Source: Qipengyuania polymorpha (GTDB lineage: Bacteria; Pseudomonadota; Alphaproteobacteria; Sphingomonadales; Sphingomonadaceae). Taken from it: 64,000 nucleotides of DNA. Below the pieces are notes generated by a model. The model did no database searches. It was not told where the DNA came from and saw nothing but the letters and a program-made list of their open reading frames with translations. Shown here piece after piece: positions 29,490 through 38,212 of the stretch. The stretch is taken from assembly GCF_019711435.1 (NCBI RefSeq), contig NZ_JAIGNK010000005.1, forward strand, positions 1 to 64,000. Reading direction: 5' to 3'. The stretch's first letter is position 1. Each line of letters begins with the position of its first letter. The translations under genes and the position numbers were made by a program.

Positions 29490-29575
29490 GGGTTCGGTCC
29501 CCTCAAAAAACCGGAAATGAGTCGAAATTCGAGATGCGAATTCGTTGATCGCGACTCGCCAGCTAGGGGTGCCGT

Positions 29576-29600
29576 GTGACAGTTTGTGTCGCTTCGTGAC
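29576..29600 (-). promoter_or_regulatory. Three GTGAC-type repeats with 10-base period before the lipoprotein operon
   Basis: GTGAC (29576-29580), GTGTC (29586-29590) and GTGAC (29596-29600) occur exactly every 10 bases; on the minus strand they read GTCAC, GACAC, GTCAC. They lie 87-111 bases upstream of the lipoprotein ATG and resemble the GTCACA repeats before the response regulator, suggesting a common binding protein. Confidence 0.5.
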
Positions 29601-29733
29601 CGTTGTGTTGCAGTTTCAACAGGTTTTCGGCCCGCGCCGCGCACATTTCAGAAATATGACAACGTTACGGTTTTGTTGCAGTTCGGTCGGGGCTGAAATA
29701 TCTCGCTCCCACAAGTTTGGGAGAACAAAAGAT

Positions 29734-30117
29734 ATGTCGATGCTTGCAGCAGTAGTGCTTCTGGTCGCAGCCGAAGGCCCGGTGATGACCGTGACGGCGC
29801 CCGACAGCGAGTATGATATCGGTTATGCCGAGCTGGTCGCTGGTGATGCTCGCGGGGCGATTGAGGCGATCGAGAACTGCGACAAGCTGCCGGAAAGTGA
29901 CCCGGCGCGGCAGATCAACCACGCTGTCGCCCTCGCGCGCGTGGGTGACTATGAGGAAGCGCGTGACCGTTTCGCTGCCGCTGCGCGCAATGCCGACCGG
30001 CTCGAACTACAGACCTCCACCGGCGACTGGGTCGATTCCAAGGTCCTAGCCCGCCGCGGCCTCGCCATGCTCGATAGCGGCGATTTCCGCGGCTACGAGG
30101 CGCTCGCCGTCCGCTGA
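29734..30117 (+). CDS. Small TPR-like protein, probably exported
   Basis: The 127-aa protein begins with a short hydrophobic segment (MLAAVVLLVAAEG) and continues with helical pairs of TPR character (GYAELVAGDARGAIEAIENC, HAVALARVGDYEEARDRFAAA). ATG 29734 has a GGGAGAAC site; the longer frame runs through the intergenic region and is unlikely. It is divergent from the lipoprotein/TBDR pair, with the GTGAC repeats between them. Function unknown. Confidence 0.8.
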   Translation: MSMLAAVVLLVAAEGPVMTVTAPDSEYDIGYAELVAGDARGAIEAIENCDKLPESDPARQINHAVALARVGDYEEARDRFAAAARNADRLELQTSTGDWVDSKVLARRGLAMLDSGDFRGYEALAVR

Positions 30118-30148
30118 TATTTCTCCGCAAGAGCGGATCTCTCCGACT

Positions 30149-30190
30149 GGGCCCGTGCCTGCCAGACGGCAGGTGCGGGCCCTTCTTCTT
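30149..30190 (+). terminator. Terminator after the TPR-like gene
   Basis: GGGCCCG..CCTGCC pairs with GGCAGG..CGGGCCC (30149-30182) around an AGAC loop with one small internal loop, followed by TTCTTCTT. It separates the TPR-like gene from the VirB cluster. Confidence 0.75.
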
Positions 30191-30282
30191 GGGTGCTATC
30201 CACCAAATCTGGCATATTCAGCTTCCTGTCACCCCAATGTCATGTAGAGTGTCCACTGGGGTCGCACGGAGGGTGTTCGACA

Positions 30283-30915
30283 ATGATTCGCGCACACTTG
30301 GCGCCGGTGGCAGGATTGGCCTGCCTGGCGCTGACCGCTTTCCCGGCGAAAGCGGATGTCTTGGAGATCGATGCGGACGGAGCGCGCTGGGTAGCCGGCG
30401 GAGGCTCCGACCTAGCTGCTGCGCAGCTCGTCGATGCCGGATTTGCCGCTCCGGTGGCCGAGGTTCCGGCGGAAATTTACGTGCCCGATGTGGTGGTCGC
30501 CAATCCGCAAAACCATGCAGTGGGCGTGCCGGAGATTTACCGCGCCAAGGTCAATGAACTGGCCGCGAAATATGATTTGTCGGCCTCGCTTATCGAGGCG
30601 ATGGTGTGGCAGGAAAGCCGCTGGCGGCATGACGCCGTCTCGCCCGTCGGGGCGCAGGGGCTGGCCCAGTTGATGCCGGGCACGGCGCGCGATCTGGGGG
30701 TCGACCCGCGCGACCCGTTTGCCAATCTCGAAGGCGGTGCGCGGTACCTTCGCACCCAGCTCGACAGGTTCGACGGCGACCTCGAAAAGGCGCTCGCCGC
30801 CTATAACGCCGGCCCCGGCCGGGTAGAGCGCGCAGGAGGCATCCCGCGCATCCGCGAAACACAGAATTACGTGGCCGCCATCATGGGCCGCCTTGCAGAC
30901 CATTCACGGGAGTAG
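30283..30915 (+). CDS. VirB1-like lytic transglycosylase
   Basis: The 210-aa protein has a signal peptide (ALTAFPAKA) and an SLT domain with catalytic Glu111 in WQESRW, then GAQGLAQLMPGTA and AYNAGPGRV. It opens peptidoglycan for assembly of the secretion apparatus. ATG 30283 gives a clean signal peptide; an upstream in-frame start adds unlikely residues. It is the first gene of the VirB cluster, 6 bases before virB2. Confidence 0.9.
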   Translation: MIRAHLAPVAGLACLALTAFPAKADVLEIDADGARWVAGGGSDLAAAQLVDAGFAAPVAEVPAEIYVPDVVVANPQNHAVGVPEIYRAKVNELAAKYDLSASLIEAMVWQESRWRHDAVSPVGAQGLAQLMPGTARDLGVDPRDPFANLEGGARYLRTQLDRFDGDLEKALAAYNAGPGRVERAGGIPRIRETQNYVAAIMGRLADHSRE

Positions 30916-30921
30916 ACAATC

Positions 30922-31230
30922 TTGAAATCGCTTTTCGCCAAGATGGTGGCCATCGCCGCTCTTCTCAGCCCTTCGGCAGCTTTCGCACAGGCCGTGCAGC
31001 AGGACCCCGCCGGCTCCGGGCCGGTCGTCAATGCGCTGGCATGGCTGCAGGGCACGCTGCTCGGTAATGTCGCCACCGCGGTTGCGGTCATGGCCGTGGC
31101 CGCCGTCGGCTTCATGATGCTCACCGGCCGCCTCAACTGGCGCTTCGGCGCGACCGTCATCATCGGCGTCTTCATCCTGTTCGGTGCGGCCAGCATCGTC
31201 GCCGGTATCCAGGGCGTGGCGGCAGCCTGA
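30922..31230 (+). CDS. virB2: VirB2-like pilin subunit
   Basis: The 102-aa protein has a cleavable signal (AAFAQA) and two long hydrophobic helices separated by a short basic loop (TGRLNWR), as in VirB2/TrbC pilins. The start is TTG 30922 with GGGAG upstream. It forms the extracellular pilus or channel rod. Its stop overlaps the virB3 ATG (TGATG). Confidence 0.88.
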   Translation: MKSLFAKMVAIAALLSPSAAFAQAVQQDPAGSGPVVNALAWLQGTLLGNVATAVAVMAVAAVGFMMLTGRLNWRFGATVIIGVFILFGAASIVAGIQGVAAA

Positions 31231-31514
31231 TGACTGCGCTCGTCCGCCACCCCGTGCACAGAGCGCTGACGCGTCCGCAGATGTTTGCGGGCGTGACGCT
31301 CAACTATTTCGTGATCAACGGGGTCGTGACGACCGAAGTCTTCCTCATCACCGGCAGCTTCTGGGCTCTGCTCGCCGCGCTGGTGATGCATGGTGTCGGC
31401 TATTTCGCCTGCCTGCGCGAACCGCGCATTTTCGACCTCTGGATTACCAAGGTGTCGAAGTGTCCGCGCGTGAAGAACTACAAGCGCTGGGGGTGCAATT
31501 CCTATGCCGCGTAA
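31230..31514 (+). CDS. virB3: VirB3-like inner membrane protein
   Basis: The 94-aa protein has the VirB3 pattern: a short basic start (HPVHRALTRPQMFAGV), two adjacent hydrophobic segments, then a DLW..K tail. It is thought to help VirB4 join the inner membrane complex. It is coupled to virB2 by a TGATG overlap and overlaps virB4 by 11 bases. Confidence 0.88.
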   Translation: MTALVRHPVHRALTRPQMFAGVTLNYFVINGVVTTEVFLITGSFWALLAALVMHGVGYFACLREPRIFDLWITKVSKCPRVKNYKRWGCNSYAA

Positions 31515-33936
31515 GACCAAATGGATCGGCCCCGCCGCATGGAGCGAGAAGGAAGCCCGCGCGGGCGACCGCCTGCCTTATGCGCGGCTGGTCGACGAAC
31601 ACACGGTGCTGCTGCGCGACGGCAGCCTGATGACCGCCATCCAGGTCCCGGGCCTCTTGTTCGAGACCGAGGATAGCGACGCGCTGAACGCCCATGCGGC
31701 GACGCGCGAAGTGATGCTGCGTTCGACGCTCGATGCGCGCTTCGTCATGTATCACCACGTCATCCGCCGCCGTGTCGCGGTGGAGCTGGAAGCAGAATTC
31801 CCCGACCCCATCAGCCGCCATATCGATGCGCGCTGGAAGGAGCGCCTCGGTTCGGGCCAGCTGTTCGTGAACGACCAGTTCATCACGCTCATCCGCCGCC
31901 CCGCACGCGGCAAGGCGGGGCTGGTCGAGCGGATTTCGAAAAAGGCCAAGGGCCGCAAGCAGCAGCTCGAAGCCGACCCCAAGGATTTGCGCGGCCTGCG
32001 CGCTGCCGCACAGGGCCTCGTCGCCTCGCTGCAGGCCTATGGCGCAACCGTGCTCGGCGATTACGTCGGGCCGCAGGGGAATGTGAATTCCGAGATGCTG
32101 GAGCTGCTTTCCGCGCTCTACAACGGCGAGATGCGCCCCGTGCGCAAGCCCTCGGACGATGTCGACCTCGGTATGATGCTGCCCTACCGCCGCGTCAGCT
32201 TCGGGCTCGACGCGCTGGAAATGCGCGGCTCGGGTTCACCCGATTTCGGCGCGATGCTTGGCCTTAAGGATTACCCCGAAGCGACAAGCCCGGGCCTGCT
32301 CGACGGACTGCTGCGGCTGCCGTTCGAAATGGTCGTCTCGGAAAGCTACGCACCCGCCGAGCGCCAGACCGCACGCGAACGCATGGACCTCGCCATTCGC
32401 CGGTTGAAAAGCGCGGACGAGGAAGCTGTCGCCGAACGTGCCGACATGATGGCCGCGCGCGATGCGCTGGGCAACGGCGCGGTCGGTTTCGGCGACCACC
32501 ACCTTACCGTGATGGTCAAGGAATCGAGCCTTGCCCGCCTCGACGATGCAACTGCCGCCTGCGCCGCTGCGCTGGGCGATACGGGCGCGATCGCCGTGCG
32601 CGAGGATACCAATCTGGAACCCGCTTTCTGGGGCCAGTTCCCCGGTAACGAGGGCTATCTCGTCCGGCGCGCGCTGATTTCCAGCGCCAATATGGCGAGC
32701 TTCGGCAGTCTGCACGGATTTGCGCTGGGTCAGGCGCAAGGCAACCACTGGGGCGAGGCGGTGACGCTGCTGGAAACCACCAGCGCGACGCCGTTCTTCT
32801 TCAACTTCCACCACGGCGACCTTGGCAATTTCTCGGTCATCGGGCCGTCGGGTTCGGGCAAGACCGTGGTGATGAACTTCCTTGCCGCGCAGGCGCAGAA
32901 GTTCAGCCCCCGCACGATCCTATTCGACAAGGACCGCGGCGCCGAGCTCTTCGTACGCGGCATCGGCGGGCGTTACGACAGCATCCGCGCAGGCGAGCCG
33001 ACCGGCTTCAACCCGATGGCGCTGCCCGATACGCCGGGCAACCGCGCCTTCCTGCGCGACTGGCTGGGCGTGCTGCTCAAGGCCAACGGGCCGGAAGAAG
33101 ATGCGACCATCGCAGCGGCTGTCGATGCGGCCTATGCCAATGACGCCTCACTTCGCCGCCTGCGTCACTTCAAGGAACTGCTTTCGGGCACGCGCCGCCC
33201 GCAGCCGGGTGATTTGGCTGACCGCTTGGGCGCCTGGATCAACTCTGGCGAAAACGCTTGGCTGTTCGACAATGCCGACGACCAGCTCGACCTGACCGCC
33301 CGCGTGCTCGGCTTCGACATGACTGCGCTGCTCGAAAACCCCAAGCTGCGCACACCGACCATGATGTATCTCTTCCACCGCATCGATGAGCGTCTCGACG
33401 GCAAGCCGACGATGATCCTCATCGACGAAGGCTGGAAGGCGCTGGACGACGAGGTCTTCGCTGCGCGCATCCGCGATTGGCTCAAGACGCTGCGTAAACG
33501 CAATGCACTGGTTGGCTTCGCCACCCAGTCCGCGCGCGACGCTTTGGAAAGCCGCATTTCGACTGCGTTGGTGGAGCAGACCGCGACCATGGTCTTCATG
33601 CCCAACAGCCGCGCCCGCGTCGAAGACTATTGCGACGGCTTCGGCCTCACCAGCCACGAGCTTGCGCTCATTCGTACGCTTCCTGCGCACAGCCGCTGCT
33701 TTCTCGTGCGCCAGCCCGATGCCAGCGTCGTGGTTCGCCTCGACCTCTCGGGCGCGCCCGAAGTGCTGACGCTGCTCTCGGGCCGCGAAAGCTCGGTGCG
33801 CCGTCTCGACTTGCTGCGTGAAGCCATGGGCGATGCGCCTGCCGACTGGTTCCCCGCGCTCACCGGCACGGCATGGCCGGGCGGTCCGGACGATGCGCGC
33901 GGCGACGATATCGAGATCGGACTGGCGGCCGAATGA
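31504..33936 (+). CDS. virB4: VirB4 secretion ATPase
   Basis: The 810-aa protein has Walker A GPSGSGKT at about residues 447-454 and Walker B MILIDEGWKAL near 637-647, and ends with a conserved TQSARDAL/EQTATMVFMPN region. It powers pilus assembly and substrate transfer. Length fits VirB4/TrbE. The stop overlaps the VirB6 ATG by 4 bases. Confidence 0.96.
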   Translation: MPRKTKWIGPAAWSEKEARAGDRLPYARLVDEHTVLLRDGSLMTAIQVPGLLFETEDSDALNAHAATREVMLRSTLDARFVMYHHVIRRRVAVELEAEFPDPISRHIDARWKERLGSGQLFVNDQFITLIRRPARGKAGLVERISKKAKGRKQQLEADPKDLRGLRAAAQGLVASLQAYGATVLGDYVGPQGNVNSEMLELLSALYNGEMRPVRKPSDDVDLGMMLPYRRVSFGLDALEMRGSGSPDFGAMLGLKDYPEATSPGLLDGLLRLPFEMVVSESYAPAERQTARERMDLAIRRLKSADEEAVAERADMMAARDALGNGAVGFGDHHLTVMVKESSLARLDDATAACAAALGDTGAIAVREDTNLEPAFWGQFPGNEGYLVRRALISSANMASFGSLHGFALGQAQGNHWGEAVTLLETTSATPFFFNFHHGDLGNFSVIGPSGSGKTVVMNFLAAQAQKFSPRTILFDKDRGAELFVRGIGGRYDSIRAGEPTGFNPMALPDTPGNRAFLRDWLGVLLKANGPEEDATIAAAVDAAYANDASLRRLRHFKELLSGTRRPQPGDLADRLGAWINSGENAWLFDNADDQLDLTARVLGFDMTALLENPKLRTPTMMYLFHRIDERLDGKPTMILIDEGWKALDDEVFAARIRDWLKTLRKRNALVGFATQSARDALESRISTALVEQTATMVFMPNSRARVEDYCDGFGLTSHELALIRTLPAHSRCFLVRQPDASVVVRLDLSGAPEVLTLLSGRESSVRRLDLLREAMGDAPADWFPALTGTAWPGGPDDARGDDIEIGLAAE

Positions 33937-35102
33937 CCTCCGCCAACTGCCAGCAGGTCGCCGAACAGGTAGGCAACGGGGTCGCAGCGGCGCTGCGCGG
34001 CGTCGACTGCGTGGCAGGCGAGGCAAGCGCGGCCGCTTTCGGCAAGCTCTTCGCTTCGGGCGGCGCGCTCAGCTATGCGCTGACCGCGATCCTCACGATA
34101 TACATCGCGATCTTCGGCTTCCTGCTGCTGACCGGCCGTACCAATATCGGCGTGCGCAGCCTCGTCCCGCGCATGATGACGCTGGGCCTCGTGCTGACTT
34201 TTGCCACCAGCTGGGTCGCTTACCAGAGCGTGGTGTGGAACCTCTTCGTCTACACGCCCGACTGGCTCGCCGGGGTGCTGACAGGCACGCGCGGCTCGGC
34301 CACCGATGTCTTCGCGCAGAAGATTGATGTCGTCTTCATCGCTATCCAGGAAGCGAGCGGCAACAACCAGGATTTCTCCGCCTTCAGCCCGCACGGGATG
34401 ATGTGGCTCGGCGCGATGCTGTTCATGCTCGGCACGGTCGGGCTACTGGTCACGACCAAGATTGCGCTCGGCATCCTCGTGGCGCTGGGGCCGGTTTTCG
34501 TGGTGCTCGCGCTGTTCAACGGGACGCGCGGCCTCTTTACCGGCTGGCTAAAGGGTGTGGTTATGTGCGCGCTGGCGCCGCTGTTCGCGGTGCTGGGCGG
34601 CTCCATCATGCTCGAGCTTGCAGTGCCCATTCTTTCGGCGCTGACTGCCAATCCGGGCGTTGTCCCGGCACAGGCGGGCATGGCCTTCTTCATGATCGGC
34701 GCGGTGCATGTCGCGCTGATGGTGATGGTGTTCAAGGTCGCCGGAGCCATGGTGTCTGGGTGGACCGTCTTCGGCCTCGTGCCCTCGAGGGATGACAGCT
34801 CGAACCATCAGACGCCGGCTCCCGCACCCGCGCCGCAAGTGGTCCAGCCGCTCGCACACGCGCAGGCCGCCACGCAGGCGAGCGAACAGGCGCGCCGCAT
34901 CGATGTCTCGGCTGTCGCCACCGGCGCTGCCGCCAACGACAGCGGCGGCGGGACATCGCGCACCACCAAGGTTTACGCGACCGCTTCAGGCGGCGCTCAG
35001 ACAGGGCCCCTTACCAGTGGCCCAAGCCGCACGACGGGTATCGGCAGCCGTTTCAAGTCCGCCCCGCCGCGCAGTCTCGGTTCTACGGAGAAAAACCCAT
35101 GA
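33933..35102 (+). CDS. virB6: VirB6/TrbL-like polytopic membrane protein
   Basis: The 389-aa protein has at least five or six membrane segments (about 45-290), then a soluble Pro/Ala/Ser-rich tail of about 95 residues. Start ATG 33933 is chosen for its ATGA overlap with virB4. It forms part of the inner membrane channel. Its stop overlaps the VirB9 ATG, leaving no room for a virB8 between them, where many VirB clusters have one. Confidence 0.9.
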   Translation: MTSANCQQVAEQVGNGVAAALRGVDCVAGEASAAAFGKLFASGGALSYALTAILTIYIAIFGFLLLTGRTNIGVRSLVPRMMTLGLVLTFATSWVAYQSVVWNLFVYTPDWLAGVLTGTRGSATDVFAQKIDVVFIAIQEASGNNQDFSAFSPHGMMWLGAMLFMLGTVGLLVTTKIALGILVALGPVFVVLALFNGTRGLFTGWLKGVVMCALAPLFAVLGGSIMLELAVPILSALTANPGVVPAQAGMAFFMIGAVHVALMVMVFKVAGAMVSGWTVFGLVPSRDDSSNHQTPAPAPAPQVVQPLAHAQAATQASEQARRIDVSAVATGAAANDSGGGTSRTTKVYATASGGAQTGPLTSGPSRTTGIGSRFKSAPPRSLGSTEKNP

Positions 35103-35863
35103 AACGCGCCATGATTGCCGCGCTCTCGCTCTCGCTGCTCAGCGCCCCTGCGCTCGCCGATCCGCGCCTGCAGGAGGTGATGTATGACGAGATGGAGGTC
35201 TTCACGCTCCCCGGCCGCGTCAACGTGCAGGCGAGCATCGTCTTCGGCGAGGATGAAGCCATCGAGAACGTCGCCATCGGCAATTCGCAGACATGGCAGG
35301 TGACGCCGAACAAGCGCGCCAACATCCTCTTCGTGAAACCCTTGGAGGCACGCGCGGCGACCAACCTGACCGTGGTAACCACCAAGCGCACTTACCTGTT
35401 CGACCTCGTGGCCAGTCCGAATGCCAAGCCGCTTTACGTCCTGCGCTTCGATTATCCGGTCGACCCTGAAGAAGAGGCGAAAAAGGCCGAACTGGCCGAG
35501 GCCAAGGCCGAACAGCAGGCGCCCGCAGACCCGTTCTCGGCAGTCGACCCGGCCGACCTCAATTTCGCATGGAATGGTGACGGAGACGCCGCGCTATTGC
35601 CCGAACGTGCCTTCGACGATGGCGAGGCGACCTTCCTCACCTGGGGTGCCGGGCGCGACGTGCCCGCCATCCTCGTCACCAACGCCAAGGGCGACGAAGG
35701 CCCGGTCAACTATACCGTGCGCGGCGATACTATCGTCATCGACGGCGTCCCGCGCTCCATCACATTGCGTGCAGGCGAGCAGGCCGCCACGCTGGTCAAC
35801 ACCGGCCCCGAACGCACCGCGAGCACTGCGGGCGGCGAATTTGCCCGTATGGGAGATAACTGA
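35099..35863 (+). CDS. virB9: VirB9-like outer membrane core protein
   Basis: The 254-aa protein has a signal peptide (SAPALA), an N-terminal beta domain with TYLFDLVA, a linker rich in Glu/Lys/Ala (about 120-145), and a C-terminal domain with FLTWGAGRDVPAI and GDTIVIDGVP. It forms the outer membrane core ring with VirB10. It is coupled to virB6 (ATGA) and virB10 (TGATG). Confidence 0.92.
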   Translation: MKRAMIAALSLSLLSAPALADPRLQEVMYDEMEVFTLPGRVNVQASIVFGEDEAIENVAIGNSQTWQVTPNKRANILFVKPLEARAATNLTVVTTKRTYLFDLVASPNAKPLYVLRFDYPVDPEEEAKKAELAEAKAEQQAPADPFSAVDPADLNFAWNGDGDAALLPERAFDDGEATFLTWGAGRDVPAILVTNAKGDEGPVNYTVRGDTIVIDGVPRSITLRAGEQAATLVNTGPERTASTAGGEFARMGDN

Positions 35864-36969
35864 TGCGCCTCGCCAACCGTATCCCGCAGGACACCAGGGT
35901 CGCCAACGACACCGATCCGCGTGACGAGACCGATGCCGAAGTCATCGACCTCGCCCAGCGCAACGCCTTCCCCGCCGTGGCGCGTCCCGGCGGCAAGGGC
36001 GATGCGATGGGCATGGTGGCGGGCATCGCCATCGTTGCAGGCCTTGGCGCGGTTACGCTCTGGAGCATGAGCAGCGCCCGCCTGCCCGAGCAGCCGAGTG
36101 TCGGCAGCGAGGCGGTTGCGCCGCAGCCCGCAGTCCAGCCGGTAGCGCCGCCGCCTGTCGAAGTAGCTCCGCCGACGCCTGCACAGACAGCCGCCATGGC
36201 TGCCCCTGCACCCGCTCCGGTGCTGGCCGCGCCACCGCAGCCTGCAGGTAATCCCTACAACAACCCCACCGTCGTCTTCGACGCTGGAAGCGCAGCCGCT
36301 ACGCTTGCAACCGGTCCGGCTGTCGAGGCAGGCGAGGGCGCTCCACTCGCGCAGACGGGCGATTCCGCCAGCGATTTCGCCAGCCGCGTGGGCGGCGTCG
36401 GCGGCGCTCCGGCGCAGGCCAAGGCGATGACCAATCCCGCCACCACGGTGACGCAGGGCACGCTCATCCCCGCCATCCTCGAAACCGCCATCGACACCAA
36501 TGTGCCGGGCTACGTCCGCGCCGTGGTGAGCCAGGACGTACGCAGCTTCGACGGCACGCAGGTCCTCGTGCCGCGCTCGAGCCGTCTTATCGGCCAGTAC
36601 CAGTCGGGCATGCAGAACGGCCAGAAACGCGCCTATGTCATCTGGACGCGCCTCATCCGGCCCGACGGTGCCTCGGTGAACCTCGCCTCACCCGCCATCG
36701 GCTTTGACGGCACCACGGGTCTCGAAGGCAAGGTCTCGGGCAACGGCTTCTTCAAGCGTTTCGGCTCGGCCATGCTGCTCTCGGTCGTCGGCGGCCTCGG
36801 CCAGCTTGCGACCGGCGGCGCAGGCGGGCTGGTGCTCGGCGGCGGCGGCTCGGCGGCGGCCACTGCGGCAGAGCAGGACGGCAAGCGCGGTCCCACGGTG
36901 CGTGTGCGGCAGGGCGAGCCCATCCGCATCTTCACCGCCCGCGACCTCGATTTCAGCCGGGTCAGCTGA
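35863..36969 (+). CDS. virB10: VirB10/TrbI-like channel protein
   Basis: The 368-aa protein has a cytoplasmic start, one membrane helix (about 50-68), a Pro-rich periplasmic arm and the TrbI domain with GTLIPAILETAIDTNVPG, VLVPRSSRLIGQY and a late Gly-rich antenna region before VRVRQGEPIRIF. It spans both membranes and senses ATPase energy. It follows virB9 by a 1-base overlap. Confidence 0.95.
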   Translation: MRLANRIPQDTRVANDTDPRDETDAEVIDLAQRNAFPAVARPGGKGDAMGMVAGIAIVAGLGAVTLWSMSSARLPEQPSVGSEAVAPQPAVQPVAPPPVEVAPPTPAQTAAMAAPAPAPVLAAPPQPAGNPYNNPTVVFDAGSAAATLATGPAVEAGEGAPLAQTGDSASDFASRVGGVGGAPAQAKAMTNPATTVTQGTLIPAILETAIDTNVPGYVRAVVSQDVRSFDGTQVLVPRSSRLIGQYQSGMQNGQKRAYVIWTRLIRPDGASVNLASPAIGFDGTTGLEGKVSGNGFFKRFGSAMLLSVVGGLGQLATGGAGGLVLGGGGSAAATAAEQDGKRGPTVRVRQGEPIRIFTARDLDFSRVS

Positions 36970-36976
36970 GGCAGGC

Positions 36977-38002
36977 GTGAGCGCGGACATCCACCCCTTC
37001 CTGCCGGACGACAATCCGGAAGAAGACGCGCCCAATGTCGACCTGCACGGCGAGCGCAGCGTCTATCTCGAAGCATACCTGAAGCCCTTCGCCGAATGGC
37101 TGGAGCGCGACACGGTCACCGAAATCCTCGTCAACCGCCCGGGCGAAATCTGGGTCGAGGATGCGGCGGCAGGCGGGATGCAGAAAGTCATCCGCCCAGA
37201 TATCGATGACCGCCTGATCCAGCGGCTGGCCGAACAGGTCGCTCGGGTCAGCCACCAAGGCATCAACCGCGAACATCCGCTATTAGGCGCTACCCTGCCC
37301 GACGGCGCGCGTGTCCAATTCTGCGGCCCTCCCGCGGCGCGCAAGCACTGGGCCATGGCCATTCGCCGCCATCGCCGCCTCGACCTTCCGCTCGACGCCT
37401 ACGACACCGGGCCGCTCACTCCTGCGCAGCAAGGGCCGATGCCCGACCCGCAGGCCGAGCCGGTGGCTTTCTTACGCGAAGCTATCCGCCAGCGCCGCAC
37501 CATCCTCGTTTCCGGCGGTACCAGCACCGGCAAGACGACCTTCCTCAACGCCATGCTCGGCGAGATCCCGAAACAGGAGCGCGTGGTGCTGGTCGAGGAT
37601 ACGCCCGAGCTCAAACTGCCGGGCGAGAACGGCGTCGGCCTCGTTGCGGTGAAGGGCGAGCTGGGCGAGGCCAAGGTGACGGCCAACGAACTGCTTCAGG
37701 CAGCCCTGCGCCTGCGCCCCGACCGCATCGTGCTGGGCGAGTTGCGCGGGGCGGAAAGTGTCAGCTTCCTGCGCGCCATCAACACCGGTCACCCGGGCAG
37801 CTTCTCGACCATTCATGCGAACTCCCTGCGCGGCGCGCTCGAGCAATTGTCGCTGATGGTCATGCAGACCGGCATCGGCCTCACGCGCTCGGATACCATC
37901 GCCTATGCCGCCAGCGTCATCGACGTCGTGGTGCAATTGAGCCGCGATTCCAGTGGCAAGCGCGGCATCGCGCATATTGCGCAGAGCAGCGAACTCCTCT
38001 GA
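36977..38002 (+). CDS. virB11: VirB11 hexameric secretion ATPase
   Basis: The 341-aa protein has Walker A GGTSTGKT at about 180-187, an Asp box (VEDTPEL), Walker B LRPDRIVLGELRG and the His box GHPGSFSTIHANS. GTG 36977 is chosen for the GAGGCAGG site and the 7-base gap after virB10; the longer frame runs through virB10. It is the last gene of the cluster. No coupling ATPase (VirD4) follows. Confidence 0.95.
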   Translation: MSADIHPFLPDDNPEEDAPNVDLHGERSVYLEAYLKPFAEWLERDTVTEILVNRPGEIWVEDAAAGGMQKVIRPDIDDRLIQRLAEQVARVSHQGINREHPLLGATLPDGARVQFCGPPAARKHWAMAIRRHRRLDLPLDAYDTGPLTPAQQGPMPDPQAEPVAFLREAIRQRRTILVSGGTSTGKTTFLNAMLGEIPKQERVVLVEDTPELKLPGENGVGLVAVKGELGEAKVTANELLQAALRLRPDRIVLGELRGAESVSFLRAINTGHPGSFSTIHANSLRGALEQLSLMVMQTGIGLTRSDTIAYAASVIDVVVQLSRDSSGKRGIAHIAQSSELL

Positions 38003-38110
38003 TGAAACCCACCATGTCGTAAGGGAAGGCAGGCGCAAGGGCGCCATGCCGTAACGTCAATTGCATCCTGTGAAATTGCTGCAATGCAACAAAGGGTCGC
38101 AGGGCAGCAG

Positions 38111-38158
38111 TTTTGCGCAAGAATAATGCGCAAAACCTTGCGCGCATACGAATGTATG
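38111..38158. promoter_or_regulatory. Two inverted repeats before the 985-aa TBDR
   Basis: TTTTGCGCA (38111-38119) and TGCGCAAAA (38127-38135) form a 9-bp inverted repeat with a 7-base spacer. CATAC (38145-38149) and GTATG (38154-38158) form a second. Both lie in the gap upstream of the TBDR ATG and are candidate operators. Confidence 0.5.
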
Positions 38159-38212
38159 ATAGCTTGCCTTCAGGCCCCCGTCTGAGTGGGCTGAGGGAAG
38201 AGGAGAGGGATT

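Noticed and set aside
27450..29579. Plus-strand frame of 709 codons over the lipoprotein/TBDR region
   Set aside because: It spans two real minus-strand genes and their gap; composition is that of a shadow frame.
30283..38002. Conjugative element (ICE)
   Set aside because: No relaxase, coupling protein, integrase or flanking repeat belongs to this cluster.
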